Positions 1 through 12,500 of a stretch of DNA of 27,005 nt are shown here, piece after piece (within the stretch, counting starts at the first letter, position 1; every line of letters begins with the position of its first letter). The DNA is from Apostichopus parvimensis (taxonomy: Eukaryota; Echinodermata; Holothuroidea; Aspidochirotida; Stichopodidae). The notes under the pieces were generated by a model, which did not search any database, was not told where the DNA came from, and saw only the letters and a list, made by a program, of their open reading frames with translations. The stretch is from assembly GCA_000934455.1 (NCBI GenBank), contig KN887967.1:22528-49532 (forward strand), written 5' to 3'. The translations under genes and the position numbers were made by a program.

Positions 1-121
1 TTGATAGACTAGGTTTCTGTGTTTAGGATCACCACATTGATAGACTAGGTTTCTGTGTTTAGGATCACCACATTGATATACTAGGTTTCTGTGTTTAGAA
101 TCACCACATTGATATAATAGG
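1..121. repeat. 36-bp tandem repeat at window edge
   Basis: Three full copies of a unit starting TTGATAGACTAGG and ending GGATCACCACA (1-36, 37-72, 73-108), then a partial fourth that breaks off after TTGATATAATAGG. The array may extend left of the window. It lies in the intron before exon A. Confidence 0.95.
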
Positions 122-475
122 GGTAGAACAACTTATAAGTACACTTATAATCAAAATTTGTTAGTGTTGAGATGGAATATTGCCTTAGTTTAATAGTAGA
201 CTTTTATACCCAGTAGTTACTTTTATGGCACACAAAGACAAGTTTATAAACCTCACCAAGTAAGTCTGGAAGTAAGAAAGATAAAACAGTTTATTTACAT
301 GTTAGGATTCCCTTCCCTGAATAGAATATTTTGCCAATGTGACAAGTTGCTATGTACCACAGGAAAGCAGATCCTTCTAAGGAACCAAGTTAGCCAATGA
401 TTCTAGTGATTTGTGATGCAAATAATATAATTTCTTTTGACTAATTTTTCTTTTAAAATTTCACTCCCATTTCAG

Positions 476-568
476 CTACTGGGGTATTTCACGAAGCAGA
501 AGAGACTGCAAGGAGTTGATAAAATGCTGTGCACCCTGTATGAGCCTATTCTATGGAGAGCATTAAAT
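476..568 (+). CDS. NCAPG2: NCAPG2 exon A (first in window)
   Basis: 31 codons in phase 0 at both ends. A pyrimidine-rich acceptor ending in TTTCAG precedes CTACTG, and the donor is AAT|GTACGT. The peptide reads LLGYFTKQKRLQG, then VDKMLCTLYEPILWRALN, matching the vertebrate segment that leads into the HEAT repeats. An upstream in-frame ATG at 437 lies in the intron, so it is not the start of the protein. Confidence 0.9.
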
Positions 569-3500
569 GTACGTAGTAGCCCCTTCACTTTGTGTGGTCT
601 TGCAGTCAGCATTGCATACAGAATAAGATATTGCTTGAATTAAAAAATGTTTTGGTATAATGTAAACAGCTGGCACATAGAGAGATGATGAGTTGTTAGT
701 TTATTTGTAATTTGTGTGTGTTGATATGAATAAATTTGAAATTTATTGCTTTGGAAATTATGTCTCCATCCACAAATATTAGTTGTTACAGGACCAACAT
801 AATGTTAGAAAGTAGCTTTGATGGATGATTATCAACAAACCCAGTAAAATACAACTCAGTCCAGTAACATCAGCAGACTCAACTTCTAACTTAAGTTCTA
901 GTATGTGTCCTTTTAATACCTCTTGATTATCAATGGTTTATTAATCATATGAATATGTATATTTACAGGCAGCCAATCCAGAGGTGATTATTAATGTTTA
1001 TTAAACTTATGAATATGTATATTTACAGGCAGCCAATCCAGGGGTGAGGGTTAATGCAGCATATCTCCTCATTGATGCTTTTCCTCTGCAAGATCCAGAG
1101 AGTAACAAGGAGAGCATGGACGCTATTCTTCAGAAGCAGATTGATGCATTAAATGTAAGTGCCTTTAATCTGTTTATCAATACTCGTACATCGACACGAC
1201 AACGGAGACCAGAATGACATTTAATAAGTTCTCTGTAATCAGATTCGTCATTGCCAACATGAAAAACTGTATCAAATAGTTAACAAGAATAGAATTAAAT
1301 CAGTCAACAGAAATATGAAAATTCATAATAAAGGTTTGAACTAATATTATCAAACTTTCTTTTATCTGTGTGTATTAATATTGGATTGGCCTCTTGACTA
1401 TTGTTTGTTTTCTATTAGACATTGCTGTGTGATCCTTGTCCTACTGTAAGAGTCACAGCTGTACAGGGTGTCTGTAAGGTGGTTAGTGTCTACTGGGAGC
1501 TCCTCCCAGCTGCTGCTGTATCTTCCTTCCTGGCCAAGCTCATTCAAGATCAAGTCTACGATACCAGCTCTCCTGATGTCCGTGTGGCTGTCTTTAAGGT
1601 TAGGACTCTATTACTACAAGTAATCATCACCTTTCAGAAGAGATTTATGTATGTATTTTAGATCCTCCTGCAAGCAGGAACTCGTGAAGAAGCCATCATT
1701 GTCTTATCAAAGCCGCAAGCTGACGGAAGGCAGTCTCTTACATTCATATTTAACGTCCATGATTATGAATTGTCAATTGTCAACAACTCTGTGACTGGAC
1801 GACATACATTAATCTTGGAGTGACTCAAACTCGGGACCTTATGATGGAAAGACAAAGGAGTTAACCACTGAGCTAACACTCCAATTTATAGAATTTAAAG
1901 ACTTCAACTTCCATTCGTGAAATTTGTGTCCTTAAGTAAATTTTTGTTATCACAGAGAAAATCAAGTAAATATATTGTACTATATGCAGACTCTTTACAC
2001 TTTTAAATTGAACCTAAACCCTAACCCAAAAATTGAATCTTCAACATGAAATTAAACAGAGATAACCCTTGAAACATACAACATGCTCCTAGCAGATGTG
2101 CCAGTCTTCAACATGAGTTTAAAATGAGATAGCCTTTAAACCTACTACACATGTCTAGCAAGCTTACCTACTAAGTACAAAAGTCTTGGGATGAAAATGA
2201 TCCTAAATTTCTGGGAATAAGAGACTCAGTTATATCTGGTCCAATAGTGCCCAAAATTAAGGTTGAGATGATTTATGAGGTAATAATAGGCTGCTAAAAC
2301 CAATGCATGGAAATGCAAGGAAAACAGGTATTTATAGCAAATACAATACAGGAAGTGTGACATCCAGTGTGAAAGACCATGATTCATGACTGTTTCTCTT
2401 GCCACTAATCTGTTTCATTTTATTTTACCATGGCAAACAACAAAATTTTGCCTCATGGTACTAGAAATAGTTACCCTAAACCCTAACCCTAGTTACATAG
2501 TGCTGTAAGACTAACAGTTTGTCATGTCTAGACATCATAGTATTATAAATAGTTACATAATATTACTGCCAAAGTTACATAGTGCTACATAAAGACTTAA
2601 AGCTTGTCATGTTAAGACATCATAGAGTTACATAATATTACTGCCAAAGCTACATAGTGCTGTACAACAACGTGGTTATTGCTGAAATGTGGTTACAAGT
2701 TAACAACAAACCATAAACGTTATTAAAATGGTTTTTAAATGGGCTGATTAGATGAATTTATGACAATAATAGTCAACAACTGTTGTATAAAGACTTAACA
2801 TTAATCAGTGCATTGAAGCTGGAGATTAGTTCTTTTGTTTGCTAATCAACATGTCCTGGCTAGTTGTAATAGTCATCATTTATTGAGTACAGTGTCTTCA
2901 AGTTCTACATGTAACGTCCTTTTGTAGTTACATCTCTGCCATTTATTTCTTGCAGCCTTTGTCATTTCTCTTGTTCATACCTCATTGTATTTCACAGGGT
3001 CTAAAGTACATCCTGGACAATCCCCTAAGCCACCCCCTTTTGAAACACACTCTGCCGTCTCTTGGCGATTTCGTCCATGACACCTCAGAGAAGGTTATCA
3101 TCAGTTTCCTGGAGTTGTTATTGAAGGTCAAAGGCATCAGAACCATTAAGGTATGTCCTAGCATCAATTCCTGCTAACTGAGCATAACATGTAGTTGAAT
3201 GAGTGTTGCAGTCTCGTAGCAGGCCACAGTATCTGCACAACTTGAATTCCATTCAAATGTCGTAAGATCAATTTTGATGAGACCGATCTCTAGTGCCATT
3301 CAGCCTTCCTTCATTTAAGCTGTCAAATGCCTAAAACAGCAGTAATACATCCAGGTGGGAGGGGGGAGGAGGGGGCTGGGGGTTTCTATGGCTGCAGCCA
3401 ACTCTCTAGACTATGCTCGGTCACATAGCATTGGGTACTGGAACATAAGCTCATACCAGAAATCAGGCCTCAACTAAAGAAGACTGTGTCACTTGGTGAG

Positions 3501-6500
3501 TAAGACAGACAGACAGACAGACAGACTCTGATAAATGTTACACTTTAATCTCTGTAGTTGTACAATGCAGTGATTGTTTTATTTCAAACTGAAAAAGTCG
3601 GCCCATGAACCTGTAAAGTTTGTAAACACTTACCAAACATGGGGAATGATCACAGCACAGGCTATGAATGAACTTTATTACACAGTTAAGACCCATTTAG
3701 ATTGGTCTCAGCTTTGCAATGTGAATTCATCACAGAATTGTTTCTTTATTGCAGAAATATAGAAACTTATAACCAATGTACTCGGGTTTGCTCAGCAATG
3801 ATAAGAACCCTGTAAAGTTATCATTTTGTACGGTGACTGCAAGCAGGGTTTTTGTTAAGAAATGTAGTAGGTGGGTCAAGTTGAAAAGTAGGCGGGACTG
3901 TCTGTACGCGGACATGGGGGAGGGGTCTAAGTGGAGGGGGTGCCCCCCCTGCCGGAAAATTGCAATTTAAAAAGTCTCTAGATGCAAAATGGTGCAATAT
4001 ACAGCTGTTTGGTCAATGATATTGCCCCCTCCCAATCACCCCTTTCTTCTGTCCTATTTTTCTTTTTTTCTCCTCAATTATTTTATTAACACTCGGGTCA
4101 TGGAGCCTAGGGAGGTAGCTATGCCACTGAACCGAACTTAGCAAGGGTGTGACGCACTTGCTGCATTAAATGAAGTGCGATCATAACAAAATGAAAATAG
4201 GTCTACGGTACCTACAAAGTGAGTAGGATTTTACTGCCAAAAAATACCCAACTAGGTCTGTGATAGAACCTTCTGTTTTTTATTCAGCTTTTATCTGTTG
4301 AGCAACAATTTGTATGTCAAGAGGAGCCCTTCGCCTACCTCTACTCTCACCCACCCCTCAGCCTCATCTCCTCGACCATACTACTAATGTTCAACTTCTT
4401 GTAGTATTTACCAACAGTTAACTGCTGTGACAGTTTCAATCACACCTGACCTGGTTGTGGGTATTTATTCCTCTCGATTTTTTTTTTTTTTTTTTTTTAC
4501 TGAGCGTCGCAAAGTAGCCGGGTCATTTGACCCGGGTCCCAGCTACTAACGAAAACCCCGGCAAGTGCTCAGATGTTTTAGCAATTGTGAAGGTCTTTGT
4601 ATTCACTATTATTTCACTACATGTTGTCATTTACTTTGAGAAATCCTTAACATTAAAAACGCAGTGGTGAACAGAAATAATAGGCATGGTATTATTGTGT
4701 AGGTTAGTATCAAAGATTGACCAACCCTTGCGTCATTTGCCAAAGTGTCGAACATAGTGTAGTTTTATATTGACCAAAGGCAAAAGGTTGGTGATTTCTC
4801 TTGCCAGGGCCTCTGCTATAGATAGCACCTATCCCCAGTGCTGGGATCCACTTTTAATACTATCAGGCAGTCATAATCGATTAATCGCATAGCTCTTCTC
4901 GCGGTTACTCGGTTACAGTTATGACGTCATCACTGTCATTTATACATTACAGAAATACAGTCAAAACAAATCTTTCTCCATGGTGCACTGTCTTTATTTT
5001 TTCTTGCATGTCTTAACCTGTGGTGTCTAAATCATGTTAAAACATCTACCAAAAAAATACTGTGAACAACTTTCAATCTACAACGTTTCTGAAAATACTT
5101 CATAGTAAATAGAACACTTTCAAATGAATCTACGAGGCTAAGACAACTAGTATCACTAATAAAAGCAAACAATGCATAGATGTAACACCTTTTAGCGCTG
5201 TGATGTTTAGTATACAAGAGTTTGCTTTAGAAGGACGTTCTAGGCTAGGCTCTATCCTAGCGAGATAGCAGGCACATATTTTGAAAATTGAAATTAAATT
5301 ACACCACAATTGACACACTATCAGACATCTGATAAATGTGAACCAGGCCAGTAATGAAGTAATTGTAAACATGTTTGAAGAAATGACAAATACATTCGTA
5401 AAAGATGAATAACTTTCGAATTCGCGATTATGCGAAATGATTAAACATTGGTAGGACTGAATGTTGCACTGCAGAATAGTGTAGTGTAGCATTGTGAGAA
5501 CCTGTATACTTTTGCGATATTTGCTGACAAACTGCTTTAGTGTTGTTTTTGATAGGTTAGGTTATTTTTCAAAAGCAGATTATGTGTAGTGTTAGCTTGT
5601 AGTCGCAAGTGAGGTTTTAAGCGTGATAAATCGAACTTCCATAGTGTAATCACGACTACTGGCGATTAATCGATGTCGACTATCAGAACTAGTATTTATT
5701 GGTGCTATTACCTTTCTTGCTGTGGTTAGGCTCAATCCAAACTTTGGTTAAAATATTGTGAAATGAGTAAAAGAACCTTCAACAAACCCAACTGGCACAC
5801 AGTTCTGTGAACTACACTAGCTGTTTTGATCATGAAATGTTGCAAGTTAAATTTGTTACTTCAGTGACTGGTTCTCTCATTTTCTTCAGGTGTCAAGTAT
5901 CGTGTCTATGGAGCATCTGTTAGCACGGCTTGAGGTAGCCAGCGCTCCACTGGCTCGAAGGCTGGTATCTCTGCTCTTCAATTCCTTCCACCCTGCTGAC
6001 CAAGAAGCTGATATCAAGATTGAGAGGGTGATGCATTTAATTCGGACTAACGAAGGAGCTTGCAGGATCTTCTACAGACATGCAGCAGCTCAACAGATGT
6101 CAACTGCAGAAGCAGGTAATAGTTTACTGAGCTTACAAGTGGAAGTTACTCACTGTAGTGCAGATCAAAACACTACAAGATTTTTACAGTCATTTTTTTT
6201 TCTTTTTTCATGAGAATGGATGAAAAGGTGCTATGAGTTAGATAAATGCAGATAAGCAGATAACATTGCAAAAGAAGAGACAAATCCTGGCTGTATTTTA
6301 TCTACTAGTTTGCAATTTGACCTCTGTTACTTTCATAAAACTGAAATGACCTGCCACTTTGAAAATCCGCAGGGAAGAGTCTTCCCACAAAGACAACTAA
6401 CTGATTGTTACGTTGCTATGTTACTTCAAGTACTTTGTTTGGATGTGTTTTTTTGCCAGTGGCCTTGATGTTGCTGCTCTGTCGATGTCTTAGAGGTTGC

Positions 6501-9500
6501 ATCAAAGCCACCCAGGGGGAATCCCCCTCCATGAATGCCAGCGGAGATTCTAGCATCTCAAGCAGCGGTGACAACGAGCTGGACAAGGAAAATGAAGATG
6601 TTGCAGAAGAAGCTGAGCTGTCACTGAAGGATAAAGATGTACTTAATGGAATGCTGGAGATCATTGCCATTCTATGGACTGGCATTGGAAATCAGTTGAC
6701 AAAGGTAAAGCTATTCAATGATATGAACGTAACCTAATCATTGGGACTGTGATAAAGGTTAACTACACCCTGTAACCATCTTGGTTTACTTTGTGACTGT
6801 GATAATGTAAACACTGCAGTATAACCATCTATGTGATAGGTTTACTACACAGTGTAACTTCTATATCTACATTAATTTGGACTGTAATGATGCACACCAC
6901 ACTGTGTAATGCTCTTTGTTCACATGTTTATTGAGCCCAATTACCGCTAGTACTCTACTAGTGGTATTGTACTATACTAGTACTCACACTACAATGCTGC
7001 CTCTAGTGGTTCTAGGGTGCTTTGAGTGGTTCTAGGGTGCTCTGAGTGGATCTAGGGTGCTCTGAGTGGTTCTAGGGTGCTCTGAGTGAATATTGGGTGC
7101 TCTGAGTGGATCTAGGGTGCTCTGAGTGGTTCTAGGGTGCTCTGGGTGGATCTAGGGTGCTCTGAGTGGATCTAGGGTGCTCTGAGTGGATCTAGGGTGC
7201 TCTGAGTGGATCTAGGGTGCTCTGAGTGGATCTAAGGTGCTCTGAGTGGATCTAGGGTGCTCTGAGTGGATCTAAGGTGCTCTGAGTGGATCTAGGGTGC
7301 TCTGACTGGTTCTAGGGTGCCCCGAGTGGATCTAGGGTGCTCTGAGTGGATCTAGGGTGCTCTGAGTGGTTCTAGGGTGCTCTGAGTGGTTCTAGGGTGC
7401 TCTGAGTGGTTCTAGGGTGCTCTGAGTGGTTCTAGGGTGCTCTGAGTGGATCTAGGGTGCCCGGAGTGGTTCTAGGGTGCTCTGAGTGGTTCTAGGGTGC
7501 TCTGAGTGGATCTAAGGTGCTCTGAGTGGATCTAGGGTGCTCTGATTGGATCTAGGGTGCCCTGAGTCGACCTAGGGTGCCCTGAGTCGATCTAAGGTGC
7601 TCTGAGTGGATACTAGGGTGCCCTGAGTGGATCTAGGGTGCCCTGAGTAGATCTTGGGTACTCTGAGTGGATCTAGGGTGCTCTGATTGGATCAAGGGTG
7701 CCCTGAGTCGATCTAGGGTGCCCTGAGTGGATCTAGGTATTAGGTATTCACTGTAGGTGAGAATGTTTCTTGTCATGTACGAAATGTGGTTATGAACATC
7801 GCATTCTCTCCAGGAATTCAGTCTGATCACTCTTTCATATGTTTATCCTTGTCAGCTTTTCAGTACTGGGTGTGGATACAGTTTACAAATCCAGCTTCAC
7901 TTTGGGAATATTTTAAATTTATAATTAGATCGTTTCGTATGAAATACTAAAAAGTTACGGATGAAGAACGCAGTGAGAAAGAAAAAGAGATTATTGGTCG
8001 TGAACAAGTTACAACATTTGTATTTTAGGGAAACCTCTGAGGTTTTCATCCAATTAAAGGCTCATACTGAGCTTCTTTCTTTAATATTACAATGATGAGC
8101 TTTAGGGAGCAAAAGTTTGATCACGAACCAAATGGGTGGAGGATGGGGAATATATTGAGAGAAAAGGAAACAAATGACACAATGGTACTTTAAACTAGTT
8201 TGACAAATAATGTTGACTTCTGGTCCAAACATGACATTCTTGGACATATCAAAGCTTATGATGAAGACCGTTTCTCTTCCACATGTTGCTATTTTTTTCA
8301 TACACTTCCAAACCAAAGCAATGATGACCAGTGGTCATGTGATGTAGAAATTAATTTAAGTGAATGTTTCCAGACCCTCTCTAAATGAAAAAGGATAAGA
8401 CTCTGGACAATGATGCACCTCCTTCTAACTTTCATAAGACTTTTTTGGCGTGGATAAGAAAGCTTGTTATAGAATCTTTAAAGTATGACTATAATACTGT
8501 AGTCATCTCGCATCAAAGAACTTTAATCCTAAAAACCAAACGAGGACTCCAACCTTTTGCAAACTAATAGGCCTATTATGCTTCTCAACACTGATTTAAA
8601 ATGAGTGCCAAGGCAATTGCTTCTAGATTAAAAGGTGTGCTCCCTTATACGATTGGGCCTCAGCGAACCAGTTTTCTCAAAACTCGATTCACCTGGGGAA
8701 ATATTAGGTATGTATTTGACTGAATTGATCCCTTGACTTTAGTGAATGTAGTGTACACTGAGCAGTGTATAAATTTAAGGAATTTCAAGTGGTTGTCCCC
8801 AGGACAACCAGCTCACCAATTTTTGGTTGTCCTGCTGAAATTTTTGTCGTCCTGCAGTGGAAACATGTAAAGTAGGTTATATGTTTTGGGATGGCCAAAG
8901 GAACTCCAATAAGGAGAAGATACATTTCATTCAACTTTCATCACTTTATTTACAACATCTTCTAACTTAGAGCCCCATATTGAAGACAGGGAACTTGGCA
9001 AATTTATATATTTGTATATCATGTTTGTTTGTATTTTACTGTAAAGCGCCTTAGAGCAATTTCTGATTGGATAAGGCGCTATAGAAATTTTGTAATAATA
9101 ATAATAATAAATTAGTCTAACACAAAAAAAAAGATATATGGAGGGGACATTCAAAGAGAATATCTGAGTTTGTTATGAACTGTTCCTTTGAAAATAAATA
9201 AATAACCATGGAATTTTTCGGGGGTGAAATTACCAATTGTGTACGAAAAGTAAGTTGGTACACCTTTCAAATTTTACACTTTCGAAAAATTCACGCGAAA
9301 CTGGCATGTGCTGAATGCAACTAATGTCATGTAAACAAGGCTCTAGTACACCCATTTATGAATAAACCATAAGACTACATCTGGTGTTAAGCGGGGGGAA
9401 AAGAAAGTATTATCTAAAGTTCCAAAAGTACGCAAAAAATAATATCCTACCATAGTTAAGTGTATAGCAAATAGCCTAATCACCTCGTCGGTTACGGATC

Positions 9501-12500
9501 ACACGTAACTACAAAAACGTTTGTTTCATAATATCAGAAGTTTTGTAAGTTAAACTTTTTAAAGATTGTAAGACAGATTAAATCTCTTTTCATTTTATAT
9601 CATAATATAGCTACTCTAACTTGTCTTTTGAAAATTTCATCAGTTTCGTGACAATTTAAATTCAAAAAGTTGTCAGTATTTTGCATCCTCAACTGCGAAC
9701 TTTATATCGCCAGACACGCAATAATACCAAAATTTTCCGGGGGCCTCCGACCCCTGGAACCCCTATGTACAAGTTGACAGTAACCTACATGCATCTGTAC
9801 TTCATGTAACCAATCATATTCACGGCAAAACTTTATTCACATTTTGTATTTGCAATGCACGTAGAGTAGCATACTCTACGTGCATTTCAAATATAAAATG
9901 TACCACAGACTTGTCAATTCTTAATTGGTCGGTCCGTCATATGGTACTGTAAAGCTATAGTAATTTATCTTCGGAAAAAATACTTGTTTGGGACTCCTAA
10001 GAAACTGCGAATGTTGAGCGTTTTCATGGATTCTAGATAAGTAGCAAATTCTGTGTTTCTTTCTGCGGCCTTGCTGGATTTTATTTCTAATAATGCTGAC
10101 TGTAGCAAAGATTGTGTACATTTGTTAGGTACATGATGTTTTGCTGCATAACGATACAATAACCACGTGGTAAGCTGTATGTGCTTCATAGTACTGGCCA
10201 AGTGTTAACTATTGTATACATGCGGTATTGCACGGTAGCAGTGTGGTAGATGGGCGGGGTCTTTGCCTGTGGGGGTAAACCTGAACTCTGATTGGCCTTT
10301 GTTGACAAACGGACGGAACAGAAAATGGACAAGCCATAAAATACCATGAATCTTGGTCTGAGTGGTCCATGTCAATGTGAGGGCTTGGCCTTCCTCAGGC
10401 TAATAGAATGTGCGTATACGTCTACGTATATTATTTATTAGATGAAGGTGGAGTTTGGAATGAGTTTCTTCTTATGTGAAATGTCATTTAACGTTTTTGG
10501 TTTCACGCTTGTTTCCGTGTCTTTTTCCGTTTGTTTCACGGAACATTAACCAGCCTTTTCGAAAGGTTTTGGTTGTCCGCCGGGCAACCAGTAGTTCACG
10601 ATTTGACAAGTTTTGGTTGCCCAACAGGTAATTTGGTCGTCTCGGACGACCGGACGACCGCTAAATTTACACACTTCTGAGTGGATCTAGGATTATGGTA
10701 CTTATGATATCCATGTCACATGACTACTAAGCATTTTTCATGTAGGGTTAGGGTACTTATGGTATCCATGTCACATGACTTATAAGCATTTTCTTGAAAT
10801 TATCTTTTGATCCAGCCAAGTAATCAACACCTCAAGATGATGTTGGTCAAGAAATTCAGCAAGGCATTGCCAGACTTTCTAGCCAATTTCCAGGTTAGTG
10901 TGTGTATTTTGTATTGTTGGTTTACTCTTTGGTGGACAAGCCATAAACTAGAGAGAGATATTTGACTAGGATAGTGATTACATTAGTGATTAGTGATTAC
11001 ATTAGTAGTGCTAGTTAGTCATCCAGTCTAATTATCCAGTCTAACTATCCAGCAGGGATTGTCAAACAAAAATTATTCATTGTTTGTTATTCCCTGATAC
11101 AGACATATAGGCTATGTTGAATAACATGNNNNNNNNNNNNNNNNNNNNNNNNNNNNNNNNNNNNNNNNNNNNNNNNNNNNNNNNNNNNNNNNNNNNNNNN
11201 NNNNNNNNNNNNNNNNNNNNNNNTGCACGGTTCTATTTCATAGCGTGCAATAGAGCGGATTTTTGCATGCAATCGACAAGCAATTGACCAATCAAATGGC
11301 CGGAATATAATTAGGTGTTGTATAAAGAGAGATATTTGACTAGGATAGTGATTACATTAGTGATTAGTGAATACATTAGTAGTACTAGTTAGTCATCCAG
11401 TCTAACTATCCAGCAGGGATTGTCAAACAAAAATTATTCATTGTTTGTTATTCCCTGATACAGACATATAGGCTATGTTGAATAACATGCTTACCATTGC
11501 TTAGTGAAAAATAATCCATGCCAATAATTGAGTTCGCTGGGCCAGTATTGCAGCATCTGGCATCGCACATGGGACTTGCTCTGCGGGTTTATAAATGATG
11601 ATAACCAAATGGGCCTAAAGTTTTTAGTGAAGTTGGAATATTTTCTTATTACATACTCACTTTTGATGTCCTGTTTGTAAATATTTATATTCATACTAGA
11701 AATAAATAAATGAAAAAAAGAAGAAACATAAATGCAAAAAAGAGACTAATTCTTTCTTTCCTTTTAATGTACAGGATGCTAGGTCAATACCAGCCATTAT
11801 GATCCTGGCCTCTTATCTCCCTGCTTCCTCAATACCATCTTTCAGGTAAGGTTTCTATTGAGTGTCTGCTAATCATGGGGCTTGAATTTATCTCAGGAAA
11901 CTGGTGCAATAAAACAAATATTATGTTGCTGAGAAAAAGAGGAATATTCTTTATCTTTATTGCATTGTAAATTCAGGATAATTCAAGAAATGACAAAGAT
12001 TGATTTAAATTAGTGAAAATATTTCATCTTTCAAGACCATAGACATGACTTTGACAACTACTCTGTCACTTGTAACAAGTTAGGGCAACTACCTAGGTAT
12101 ATACTATCAATCCTGATTGGTCACTCTGCAACATGCATTGGCAAATACCGTCATGAGAAAAGGACTGGTTGAAAGAAGGATACGTTGTTACATTCACAGG
12201 ATGTGGTATTCTCTAAAACAGGCAGCAAGATGTATTTTATAAAAGAACAACACCTGACCCCAAATTTGCCCCTTTCACTGATTACTGCCTGAACTAGGAA
12301 TGATGTCCACAAAGTATGGTTACTGGAAGATGAAAAAATGCCCATCATTTTCTTTCTTCTAGCAATGGTTGTTTGTCATCCTTGAAGACTCTCCCTGTTA
12401 CTGCCACATCAGACTCATTCGGCCCTCTTCTTACCTGCCTGATTTCCTGGGGTAGGGGAAGAGATGTTTTGGAGTTAATTGGTAACTGGCTTGAACTGAC

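Larger units (their letters stand above)
8763..10676. mobile_element. Putative DNA element with inverted ends and subterminal hairpins
   Basis: The left end (CAGTGTATAAATTTA) and the complement of the right end (AAGTGTGTAAATTTA) are inverted copies. Both ends carry hairpins: GGTTGTCC-CCA-GGACAACC at 8791-8809, GGTTGTCC-GCC-GGGCAACC at 10571-10589, and GGTCGTC-TCG-GACGACC at 10635-10651. Only CTGAG is shared outside the ends (8758-8762 and 10677-10681), so the exact borders and superfamily are unsettled. No transposase frame was found. Confidence 0.5.

Noticed and set aside
1817-1882. Possible functional tRNA gene
   Set aside because: The B box is degenerate and the length is short. A non-tRNA body follows, so it is the head of a SINE.
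2473-2490. Telomere repeats
   Set aside because: Only three imperfect CCCTAA-like copies, inside an intron.
2950-2997. Upstream extension of exon D in the same frame
   Set aside because: An acceptor TTTCACAG at 2990-2997 and the alignment to vertebrate NCAPG2 start the exon at 2998. The part before is pyrimidine-rich intron.
5130-5492. 120-codon minus-strand open frame
   Set aside because: It lies within the hAT-like element, shows no transposase-like residues and has the composition of random AT-rich frames.
7001-7737. Regular 20-bp repeats that could be mistaken for a CRISPR-type array
   Set aside because: There are no spacers. Units abut head to tail, and the gene context is eukaryotic.
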